Shown here one piece after another: positions 1-12,600 of a stretch of 64,000 nt of DNA. The stretch comes from Apostichopus japonicus (taxonomy: Eukaryota > Echinodermata > Holothuroidea > Aspidochirotida > Stichopodidae). The stretch is from assembly GCF_037975245.1 (NCBI RefSeq), contig NC_092577.1, forward strand, positions 28,125,898 through 28,189,897, in the 5' to 3' direction. A program made the position numbers and the translations under genes. The notes under the pieces were generated by a model. It was not told the origin of the DNA. It saw nothing but the letters and a program-made list of their open reading frames with translations, and did no database searches. Every line of letters begins with the position of its first letter. Within the stretch, counting starts at the first letter, position 1.

Positions 1-291
1 CACTATATACCTGTCATGAAACTAAACCTTTTTTGTCTTTTTCGGGTTGTCTAATGTTTTAGAAATTCCCAACTGCCTCTCAAAAAATGATAACTAAACG
101 ATCATTCACTTCTCTCAAAATCCATATCCATGTTCTTGATAGGCCAATTTCGTTTAGTTTCACAAAAGATGCCACATTTTATTTTTTGGGCCGTAGGGAT
201 GATATAAAGAATAATTTAACATTCGATACTGCATAATTTAATTTAATGAATGTTTCAACTGGTTTGTGTCGATCATTTCTTTCCTTCTCAG

Positions 292-3200
292 CTGAAAAAT
301 GTGAGCTTGAGTTTGAAAGCACAGAAATATGGGAGAGTTGATTTTGGGAGACCACATGTGGAAGGGGATTGGTGAGTTTTCACATCATTTAGATATGATA
401 TTTAAATATTGATATTTGCAGGCATCTGTTTTTCCATTTTATTAAATACACCAAAACTACTAAAATTCAGTGTGGGTTGTAAAGCTGAAATATATGTACG
501 TCATAAAATATACACCAAATCCATTCCCTGTTGCTTTCTGGGTTTGTATGGAATGCAATTGATTTGTGATCACTTGTTACAGCATATGCAAAATACTGTT
601 TTTCTTACTGGCACCCCTAGTAAAGAAATGGCTATATAGGGATCACCACCAACTAAAGGCTGGATAGATCAGTCAATACAGCTCAGGACTTGTATTCCTA
701 AGATCACTGGTTTGAATTTTATTCCAGCCAATACCTTTTGTTACTGAGCTCTTTTTCAAATTTGTTTGTTACCTCCCAGTCAGTTTCTTGTTTTTCATTT
801 ACACATGATTTACACATGATTATTAGGTTATTAGTCTCGCCCATTCATGGCTATTCGTTCAGCCCAGATTCTTGTATGCAAAATAGGCTATTAAAAGGCA
901 GGTAGTTCTGCTAGGAAAGTGTTATACAGCAATTCAAAGTGTTGGAGTTAGTTTTGAAATAGCAAACTAGATTTGTGTGAAGTTTCTGCAGTGACATTAA
1001 TACAAGCACACAATTCAAACAAGATTGTTTGCAGCCAAGCCTATGTATGATGCATAGCTGGAAATGTACAGCCATTGTTAAGACATGCTAAACCCACAGG
1101 CACGTGGAACCATGCCTCTTTGAAACTATTAGTATTTGTGTAAACTTTCAAAAGATATCGGATTAAGTAGACCAAGATTGTTGATGTATGATATGGTGGG
1201 GGGGGGGTCTAGGTTAAAGATGTGTTAATATGAGTCTTGTAATGTTTGGAGCAGGGAGAGGAAGGAATATGCCATCAAGGTGATATGTGAGACCACTTTT
1301 ATAATCACCCAAGGGTATTGCATCATCCTGGATGAGAGGAAAGACTCCATCACAAAACACTAGTTACTTGAAATAAAATTGAGGGCTTCTTGGTGTGAAG
1401 TAATAATAATATTAATAATAAATGAGACTTATATAGCTTCAAATCAGTAGACAAAAGTCACTGCTCAAGGCACTTTACAAAGAAAGCAGATTAATTTACA
1501 AAAGAACAAGTGAAAAGATGGGTCTAAAGTAGACTGAATGATTTTTGAATGTAGAAAGTAATTTCGAGATTGAATTCAGTGAAAAAACAAGAAGGGCAAC
1601 CAGGCCAACATGTGAAGGTTGATTATTTCAAGTTAAACATTGATCTTCAGTGATGATAGCATAAAAATACAAAAAGTTCAAAGGGTCAATGAAATCTAAT
1701 CAAGAAATTTCTGTAATGACAATTGTACAATGTACCAACTTTGGGCCACTTAATAATCTTTAGTTATAGAGCAGAAAATGAGCAACTTTCATAAACTTAA
1801 GCCTGTGGTAGCATATTTTTTTTCTCTTTTTCCAGGAACCGATACGAGATTGGTACGTCAGCTACGATTGGACGAAAGAAACTGAACGGTCCTAAATTAT
1901 TTGTGATGATCGAAGCAGACGATACGCAGCCTTCCAAAATCTCTGTTAACTACAAGAAGAATTGGACGTACAGAGTCGGGGAAGCAATGCCAGGTAGAAA
2001 GTTTTCTATTTTTTTGGTTCGAATAATTTGGTTTTTTAGGCAAAAACAAAAGAAAGTTACTTCAACAGGAAGTCGACAAAATTAAAAGTGGCAATATGTG
2101 TTAAGTTTGTAAATCTGCAATAAGTATGTGTAGTAGCATATATGTAAAATAGATGTTGTGGTCGAAAAATGGAACCAACTTAATTGGTTCCAGATGTAGG
2201 GTTTGATTCCAATAATCCGTTGCCATGGTGGTATCTTTGTGCATTGTTTATTTGTTAGGTCTCATGTGACAGACAACATTGGTATGTTTATGTTACTTCA
2301 AAAGGGCTTCTTTTGTGCAAAAGTGAAGGCAAAAAAACCTTACATCTTGTAATTTTTTATGTTTGGTCCCAACAAGAAAGTGACAATAGAGCAAAATGCT
2401 TTGATGTCACAGTTGAACATCCTGAAATATTTCACATATTTGTATAACTTTTTCGTTGAAATGCAAAATATGTGGACCTTTTCTTGCAGTCATGATCCTA
2501 GTGTTTAGATCACATGTGTTTAGATCACATGTGACAGACAACATTGGTATGTTTATGTTACTTCAAAAGGGCTTCTTTTGTGAAAAAGTGATGGCACAAA
2601 AACCATTTCAGCTTGTATTTTTTTATTTTTGGTCCCAACAAGAAAATGACAGTAGAGCAAAATGCTTTAATGGCACAGTTGAAACATCCTTATTTATTTC
2701 ACATATTTGGATAAAATTTTCATTGAAATTAAAATATGTGGACCTTTTCATGCAGTCGTGATCCCAGTGTTTACAAGATCCATATTCTTGAAGCCTCTCT
2801 AGTCAGATGCCGTGGTGAAAGAAAGTTATATTTGCAGATTCTGTCTTTTGTTTTACTCAATATGCTATATAAATTGCCCAGGTTGTTGGTGGTAGCTATA
2901 GCAAGCTACCTCTTTTACAGCAGCCATGTACCTGTAACCTTCATTAATGATGTGTGCTGTGGAATGATCGTTACGCTCTGGAGTGTTTTAATTATATGTA
3001 CGGCATAAAATGATCACTCCTAGTGTGTGTTTTGGTTGTTCGTAGCAATTGTCAGGCGGTCATTTTCTTCTCTTTGCTGTTGGTGTCATTATCTAATATA
3101 GAAATTAATTTATGACTTACAAATTGGTTCTTGTAATTTATAGTGATGTACTACTCATCTGTTTTCAGACGTTGCTAATTTTTTACTCAGAATTGATATT

Positions 3201-6200
3201 TTTATACATAATATTTGTAAATCTGTAAACTCGATATGTCCTGGATACCTGTATGCAACCACCCTTCATACAAACTAGAACATGTGTCACATGTTCTAAA
3301 TTATATATCTATGGAAACCTGTGATGATCCCTGGAAACCCCAGGGGTTTTTCCTTGTCGAAATGTGGGAATTTGACATCAATTTGCCGGTCTTTGTCCTT
3401 TGCATCACATTACCACAGGTTTTTGTTCGAAAAAAGTCCAGAAGACAGGTTGGCATAGAAATCATGTCCATGCGCTTGTTCTTATGTGTTAACTTTACCT
3501 GTGATGATGTGTGATCAGAGGTATGGGTTGCCCACAGATTGTCTCATAAGGTGAAGCATGGCGGCTATGATGGTGCCCCGCTGTGAATAAATGTCGAACA
3601 CCTCGCCAATTCAAACCATCAGAAAAAAACCAGGGGTGGGCAACCGTTTTGAATGAATGGGCCAGATATAAGGATTGAAAAATTAACTGGGCCGCACCTA
3701 ACCAACGACCTGCTGTTGATTTCAAACCTTTGATTCCGAGGACTTTCAAGCAATAGGTGTGTGTACTTAATCTGTATTCACAAAATCATAATGTCAATAC
3801 AGTACAGTTGATAATTAATGGGGATAATAGGCCTACCTGACAGCATCATTAGTGCCGATAAATTCTAAGCAGCTAGCTCGTTTTTTGTGATCATGTAAAA
3901 TAGATTGATTTTTTTTCTTTTTCTTGAGACATCTCACAGGCCACAAAAAAGTCACTGGCGGGCCGCATGTGGCCCGCAGGCAGTAGGTTGCCCACCCCAG
4001 GATTAAACCTAAAGCCACAGGTCAATACCAAGAATTTGATATTTTATCTTACTTCTTGGACCATAATTTTTTTGATACATTTTTGATAAATTGTTGCAGA
4101 TTTTGAAGTCAGAGTAGAGAGTGAGGCGGGCACAGTGTTAGATAATCTGCCATCGCAGTGTATATGCATGAGACAGTGGAAGCCCTCTTCCAGTCAACAA
4201 GTCTTACCCCCTTCATCGGCCTTCTCTTGGGTGGTGGACCCCCATCAAACGGAGGATGATCCCAACTGTTTTTACTTCAGGTGAGAATTAAACTCACGGA
4301 TCGGTTACTGTATAGAGCAACACGATTCCAAGTTATGAAATTGTTTAACAAACAAAGGTAAAGATCTGTAACAGTTACTGTACTTAGGACCTTGTTTGTT
4401 TGTTTCTCTAGCATTTTATGAGACACAAACCTTTATATTGATCAAAAGTACTCTGCAAAAAGTCTAATATTTAATTTATTCCCGCATTGTCATGCAGAAG
4501 GCTAAAGGGAGAGAGAGAGAGATGTTGTGAAACTGTGTAATACTCAACACATCAATGAGCGTCCGAGGATGTGATCCCTTGTGTGTTGGTTATGGTGTCT
4601 GACAGACATGTATGAGATGTTAGGTCATTTTATAAGGGACTTAATATTGCATAAATGTGACTGGCCAATTCCTTTTACTATTTGATTTATAAGTGGTGAA
4701 GAGGACAATAGATTGACAGTCCTCAATCTATGGGGTTCAACTGGAAAGAAGGTCCCTGACTTTTTGCAGATTTTGCAGTTTTTAAGTTTAACTGCTGTTT
4801 TTTCGGAGCTTGCCAACGTAGATAGGTTCAGTTAAATTTGGTAACATCACATGCATAGTGCAAGCTAGCTTTCATGCATTCTGAGAGGGGGGGGGAAGGG
4901 TTGGTGGGTCACAGCTCAATCCTCGTGGACTATACTGGGTCTTGGGCCTTGAAGTTTGTGGACCCACTGTGATAGTTGATGAGTCTATCTTTGATAATTC
5001 CCGACCATGTTTTGCTTTTCATACTCAGAGGTCGACAGGCCCCAGAGAAGGCAGGGTTTCATCATGTTATCTTTGAGGGAAACTTCAAAGGGTCTCAGAT
5101 TCATAGCAATGTGGTAATTATTCAGTCTTTGTCTGTTGCTGTTTCTTGTAATGAGCATTGGGAACAAGCTGCCTAGGGGTTGTCCATTACTACTGAGAAG
5201 TCATGATTACAATAGCAAAAGTGCCAAATGTCACATGAGTGTCCCTCTTGAAGGGGAAAATGATTTAGTCTACATTAGCAGAACTCAAGAAAAATGTTGA
5301 CAAAAAGGTGTTCCACAAGTTTGAGGAAGCAAAATTTTAATTGCTAATTATTTACCAATTAGGATCAGTTTTAGTGAAAAGCAACTGAAATTGGCCTTAT
5401 GTTGCTACTACTTCTCAATCCAGCATGTCGTGATCAAGCTTTGCAGCTGAAAGCCAGAAAAATAGTACCAATTTCTGACCACACATATCTGCTTTAACTG
5501 TGTGGAGGTGATGCAAAGGCTCTTAGTTAGCTCAAATGATAAAACTCCCATCACATCTATTAGCTGTCTACTCAAAAGTAACTATTTCAGTAATCAGGCC
5601 TCGAAATATGGATATACTGGCTAAATGCTAGTGGATTTTACCGTTTGACAGTTGCAAAAAGTACTGGCATTTTTCTACAAAAATGGACATGTTGATTTTG
5701 TAATAATTCAAGGAAACTCCCAGTGGGAATTCCTTTAAGCAAGTTGATTTTTTTATGCAATCGCATTTACTGTGGTTCCTAGTAATTTAAAGGCATTTGA
5801 AGACTCGCCCCAAACCATGTGCGGCCATCTGAAAATGTTAACTTTCCGTTGCTTGCAAGTGACGTTTTGTTTGTGTCGCTACAAAATGCAGACAGTACAG
5901 TAATGAAACGTGATACCTTGTTATCTTTAGCTGGACCTGAGATGTCCATCGCTGTATTGTTTGTACACTGTGCTGTGGGTATTGACCGCAGCTGTATGTA
6001 CTGACTGTACACTAGTGTCTAATTACCGATGGTAGCAAGCTGTGTGTGTATTTTCTGGGATCGATGGTGGTGTCTGACACTTCTGTTGCACCTCATTCGA
6101 AACTAGGTCAGATTACCGGCATTAAACGTTTCTTTTTGCGCGAGTCTTCACACTCTTTAATGTTTTTGTTTCTTTGACTCATGATGGCCAGATCGTTGCC

Positions 6201-9200
6201 AATGTACAGCCAGGTGCTCCTGAATCTCTGGCAGCAAGCACCTCTCCTCCTACTACTCTGTCTGTATCCAATACTCCACAACCATCCAGCAGATGCCTCA
6301 TCTCATCTATGAAGCTGTACCTCAAGGTAACAGTCAACCACATTGTATTATATACTAACATCTATAGGCATGATTAAACATACCTCTGAGGTAGTTTATT
6401 ACTATACCTCAAGGTAACAGTGAACCACAATGAATTATCCTAACATGATATGAGGTAGACATGATTAGACATACTTCTGAGGTTTTTTATTACTATTCCT
6501 CAAGGCAACAGTGAGCTCCACTTAATTGTGCTAGTTCCATGTGATGATGAGGTGAAATTGATTTTGTGATAGAACCTCAATGTAAGATTCAATCTCGTTT
6601 GATAGAGCCATACGTCCATTGGGATGTTAAATAAAGCAATATCAAAACACTAGGTCCATAATAAAAACACATACTTCACGGTTTCATTTCTGAGTAGGTT
6701 GGTGGACTATATTGCTTTATTGTTATTCATGGGCGATGGGATTTGTAGTCTAATTGCAGAAACCATCCGCTTTCTTTTTATATATAATCTTCTCTGTATT
6801 TCATCAGGACAAATATGGCAATATCACAGGACAGAACATCTATGGACAGGTCAAAGTTACTCTGTACGGTAAGGATAGCAAGGAGGTTCCAAGACTAACA
6901 CAAAACCAATCCTCAATGATATTCCCCCTTAAGAATGGGGCTGTGCAGTTATCGGTAAGAAGGCCATTGTTTTTTCTTTCATTTTTGGGTTGTTTCTTTG
7001 TTTGTGTAGTAATAGTGGATACCTTATATCGCCAGAAGTATGTAAATATTAGATCCTCCTGCAAGCAGGAACTCGCGAAGAAGCCTCATTGGCTTATCAA
7101 AGCCCCAAGCTGACCGAAGTCAGTCTCTTACATTCATATTTAACGTCCATGAGTATGAATTGTTAATTGTCAACAACTCTGTAACTGGACGACATACATT
7201 AATCTGGGAGTGACTCAAACCGGGGACCTTATGATTGAAAGGCACCGGCGTTAACCACTGAGCTAACACTCCAGAAGTACACTACTGTGTAGTTCACAAA
7301 TGAGAGAGTAAAGTGAGATCAGTCCATTTAATCTGCTTGTGTGTATTGAGACTCATGGAACCTTGAACAAGAGACGTTGATTCAGAACAATTAAACCAGA
7401 AAAATGTGAAACCTCTTTCCAATAGTAATCGAGAAAGATTGTCTGAAAGGTTGACTCAAGTAATAATTATATTCAGTAAGTATAGCAATCTATGCAGTAT
7501 ACTCATATCTTAAATAATTTACTTTATGAATGATTGGTGGTGTATATTCGAAGGATATATGCGAAGGAAATTCAGTCTTTGGTTCACAGCTACGCACTCA
7601 TTCTTGGACCGTGGTAGACAGGGTTGCCAAAATGTATTGAGAGTGTTGCCCAAATTTGGAACAATATGATATAATATATATCATATCATTGTTGATATTT
7701 GTGGAAAAACTTTTGAACATGAAGTAGTTCAAAAGATCCAAATATAACACAATTTTGCAAATAAGCACCCTTAATCCTTAACAATTTCTCAAATGAAAAG
7801 GTGGATACACCCCCTTCCCAATTGGCCTGGCCTTTTCCCAGGCAACAACATTTGCCACTGTAGGGTGCAAGCTATGAAGATGATTAACATGAAAATTGGG
7901 ATTACAAAGCAGAAACGTCTGAATAGCAGGGCGATAGGATATACTGTTAATGTGACAGTAAGATGCATAGGACAAGATGGTCATGAATATGCAATAGAAG
8001 ATACCACTTTCCCCTCTTACTTTGTAGAATCTTTATCTTCAAGAGGGTACACCAGGCCAAGATGGTCATGAATATGTATTAAAGATTGCATTGGAAGATA
8101 CCACTTCCAAGTCGGGGAAGACAGACGTCAAGCCTTACCTCCAACCATTTATGTTCTATAATGGTACTGGTCATATCTTCTTTTTTCAAATGATCAAAAT
8201 GTTCTTCTCTTTTGCTCAAAAGTTTAAATTTTGTTTTTTATCCAAATGAGAATTTTTTTTCATATCACACAATTTGAAATTGACTTGGTCGTATTGTTCC
8301 ATTAGATTTGGTTGTATTGTTCCATACCATTCCTTTAGTTGTTACTTTTGATGGTGTTCCTTACTTTTAGAGTTGAAACATCACACACTGGTTGTTTGAA
8401 TCCCTGCCATGATATTGCAAGATGAATCGAACAGGTTAACAGGTTGCTAGAATACTACCCAGTAGCCTAATGTTCCTAATTCTGAACATCAACAAAATAT
8501 TTGTTTTTTGACACTTTTGACCTATGATTTCTGTATGCAAATTAGGCTATTGTTAGTATTCTCTGCCTAGTAGTTTGTTCGGTTTTTTTTGGTCAGTGTT
8601 AGTGTCTGTTTGTTTGTTCGTGTTTGTGTCTTTGTTTCTTTGTATTTGTTTCTTTGTTTTTAAGAGTACCAAGTTTTCCTCAGCATTTCTTCTGACATTA
8701 AATGCAGCAAGCAAATTAAGCTAATGAAAATGGTATCCATTGAATTATATTTGCAAATTTTTTACCCTTTTCAATTGTATTTCAAGCAGAGAAATTGTGA
8801 TAAAATTATGATACAAATGTAACCAGTTGCCTGAAACATTCAAATATGTTTTTTTTTTTAATCAGATGCAAAGAAACAGGAGCGAATGGTAACCTTGAAC
8901 AGGGAGAGAGATGACTGCAGACTCATTCTGAAGAAATACGATCAGATATTTTCAGATTCTAAAGAAGTCCACGATACCCTGAAAAGTAAGCATGAAAACA
9001 AAACAGTAAACCCAAATCATTGGTTGGTGTGTTAGAGTCAAAGTTTTTATTACAAAGAATTGGCTGGTAAGTGACTACACAATTGCTTCTCCTTTTTGTT
9101 ATTATTGTTTCAGTCCTACAGTACCTCTTACTGAAACATCTGTTTTTCATGGAAAAAAAAGTTGTAGAAAACTGTTATAATTTATATTATAGTTGAAATT

Positions 9201-9629
9201 GTCTTCACAGAAAACACAGAGGTACTCGACTTGTCTCCTGTTCAAGATAAAAAAAAATTGAAATAATTTCAGATATGGAGGACAGTCAAACCGTTTTGAG
9301 AATATCTTGAAATCCGCCAGAAACTTAGTTGAAAATAAGCATTTCTCATTGAAAAAATAAAAGTTCACCATAAATCCATTATGATGCAGTAAATGTATCA
9401 AAACAAGTTTAGTTTTTTTTTTTTTTAGCAAAGTCAGTGCTTTGGTGTATTTTGGTGAAAGAAACTCTTACACATCAAAAGGGTTTCAAAAACATTCAAT
9501 TGGCCAGAATTGTCTTTCAATTATGTTTCATGTTGCTTAACAGGTGAAGTGAAAGCTGTTGAACAGAAAGAAAGTGGCTTGAAGAATAAATTGAAGAGGC
9601 TGGGTGTACCCCACACTGCAATACTGTCA
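292..9629 (+). CDS. SMCHD1: SMCHD1 exons upstream of the hinge (beta-rich extended region)
   Basis: Nine exons encode about 375 residues before the hinge. They include repeated beta-strand-rich segments such as [33 protein letters not shown] and [19 protein letters not shown], which read like the Ig-like repeats placed in the middle of SMCHD1. The exon at 5029-5113 ([20 protein letters not shown]) is short and was placed because it alone links the phase-2 donor at 4280 to the phase-0 acceptor at 6192. The exon at 8028-8163 starts at [16 protein letters not shown], which restores phase 0 from 6954. Residues from 8866 onward ([20 protein letters not shown]) begin the coiled coil that leads into the hinge. 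Confidence 0.85.
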
Positions 9630-12600
9630 GTAAGTATGACAATCAAATTACATACAATCCAAGGCAAACATATCAGAGAGACAGAGATGGTCTTTGTTTG
9701 ACTTGATACTTCTAAAGTATGAATAAATTAAAAGGCTGGGTATAGCTCATATAGCCCATACTGCTGTGATATATGTGAGTATGGCAAACATATCAGAGAG
9801 CCAGGGATGGTCTTTGCTAGACTTGATACTTGTAAAGTATGAATAAATTAAAAGGCTGGGTATAGCTCATATAGCCCATACTGCTGTGATATATGTGAGT
9901 ATGGCAAACATATCAGAGAGCCAGGGATGGTCTTTGCTAGACTTGATACTTGTAAAGTATGAATAAATTAAAAGGCTGGGTATAGCTCATATAGCCCATA
10001 CTGCTGTGATATATGTGAGTATGGCAAACATATCAGAGAGCCAGGGATGGTCTTTGCTAGACTTGATACTTGTAAAGTATGAATAAATTAAAAGGCTGGG
10101 TATAGCTCATATAGCCCATACTGCTGTGCTATATTTGTGTATGACAATCAAATTACATATAATCAAAGGCAAACATATCAGAGAGACACTGAGAGACATT
10201 GTCTTGACAGTAGTTAATTGGTACTTCATTCTGTCCGTCAATACAATTATACCATGCTTGATACAAGTAATGTGTGCATATATTAAACAGCCATCAATAA
10301 ATTGTCAGTGAGTTCGACATTGCTACACATGAACAAAATGAAATCATTTGTGTGATTTGAGAAGAAAGTGGCCGATAGCTTAAGCGTTACTTGGTATAGA
10401 TTGACTAATTCTGACTAAAATTCACAGGCTAAGTATGAATCCTACAATGAAGGTGTACATATTTGTTCTTGGTTAATTTCTCTGATTTTGAGATGTAATA
10501 AGAAAAAAATGCTCCCTTTGAAGACTATAAAGATCAAAATGACTCCTCATATTGCTTATCTCTTCATCAGTTGGTTTCAGTCAACGATACCTTGAGGCTC
10601 TGTGAAGATGCCAAGACGAACATCGAGCAAGCTCCCCGGAGGTCCTGTAAGCTGCAAAGGTTCCCGTCCAGTGACCCGGATGTCCTAGGAAAGGTAGAGA
10701 AATCTCATCCTATGTAGTCAATGGTCATAGATATGTCAAATTGATCACGCTACTTTCACCAAGACCATGTTTTATCGTAAAACATTTGTCATCTTTGCTG
10801 TTTCTTGAGTTGACCTCTACCCAGCTTTTAACCTCTCTCTATCTTTCCACCTCTCCCTATCTTCCTCCCCCCCCCCTCGATTTCCAACCCGGCGCACCCC
10901 AGGTCGCTCATCTAGCTGAGGTTGAGGACGATACCATCGCGTGGGTGCTCTCGTGGCATTTGATGAGCGAGATGGACTGCGTGATCACCAAGACCACGGC
11001 CAAGGCCAAAGAGGTCCACGCTGCCTGCAGCGGTTCACAACAGGTGCTTCCGATAGATTCAATCTTCAGCAGAAATCTTCCCAGTTGGAACAGGTATTGA
11101 TCAGTGTCTGCAAGGCCTCTAAATTTCAGGCTAGTAACTTGCCAATATACCTGTGGATCTTGCCATTGGTCTGTAGATAAACATTTGGCACTTTCATTTT
11201 TGCTGCCCTTAGACATTAAGAACATAAATAAACGATAATAAAAGTAGGGTAAGAAATTGTCAGTAAAAACAAAATTGCATGATTCGTGTACCTGATTTTG
11301 TAAGCCCTGTATCACTGCCTATCATCAGCCAGTAATGTTGGGTTGCTGTCATAAGGCCTGTACAGGGACAGATGTGTTCCGTAAATCAGGAAAATGCCAA
11401 GTGTGAGGTTGATGTTTTAGCAGGTAGATTATTTAAGCATATGCATATTTTAGCAAAGTTGCTGAAATTCCTTTCATCAATGACAGCGTTGTCACAAACA
11501 GAAATACTTTTGATTCTTGAACAGCCCACTCCCTCACGAGAAGGTCTCAAGTCTGAGACAGACAATGAGGCCGGCCGGTAATCCAATTCATGCCAGGCAT
11601 CTCTTAACATTCACCAAAGATGAAGAAGACTGCCGTCTGTGTGAGTATAATGCATCAGTATAGCAATCAACTTATCCCACTCACCCTCCTCCCACTACCC
11701 TCACATACCTGTCTTCTCCCTCCTCCACCAGCCTCCTCCTCTCCCTCCTCCACCTCCCCCTCCTCTCTCTCCTCCACCTCCACCTCCACCTCCTTTCCCT
11801 CCTCTCCCTCCTCCACCACCCCCTCCTTTCCTCCTTTCCCTTCTTCCCCCTCTTTCCCTCCTCCACTTCCCCTCCTCTTTTCCTGCTCTCTTTTCCTTCT
11901 ACCCCTCCTCTTAGACCTCCACTTACCCTCTTCGTAGCCCTCTCCCACATCCACCCCCTTCCCACGTTTGTCTCTGCCTTCCCCCTTTCCTTCCCACTTG
12001 CTGTCCCTCTGCTTCCTTCTCATCCTCCTGTTTACCCTCCATCCTTATCTCTTTCACCCTCCTCCTCCTCCTCCTCCTCCTCCTCCTCCTCCTCCTCCTC
12101 CTCCTCCTCCTCCTCCTCCTCTTCCTCCTCCTCCTCCCTCCTGTCCTCCTCTTACCTCATTCATACCCTTCACTAGTTCTGTGCACTACCATCTGAGCTC
12201 TCAGAAAACTCAACATCATTGATTTTTTTTTTGTACTTTTGTATTTTTTTCATTTAGTGTTTCGAATGATACTGGGTGATACCATCATCTTTGACACGTT
12301 AGATGATGCCACTGACTACAGAAAACAGGTAATGTACCCATGATTGAAAGCTACACATGTTTGAATGCTACACATCATTATGTTTCATACTTTTATGTAA
12401 CATTCTCTACAAGTTACAGTGGTTTGTTGTCTGTCAGCTATGGGTAGTGATAAGCCTCTTTGGAATTAACTGCCAAGCTTCTTGAAAGTGATATGCAGGC
12501 CATGTTAGCAACCAATGTCAATTCCTTACTTTCTATCTTGGAATTATCGTATTGTGTAATAGTAGGTGCCTTGAGAAATTACTTTCACTTCTTAAAGGAA

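Noticed and set aside
11667-12222. Pro/Ser-rich and Arg/Glu/Gly-rich open frames on both strands
   Set aside because: Produced by polypyrimidine composition in an SMCHD1 intron.
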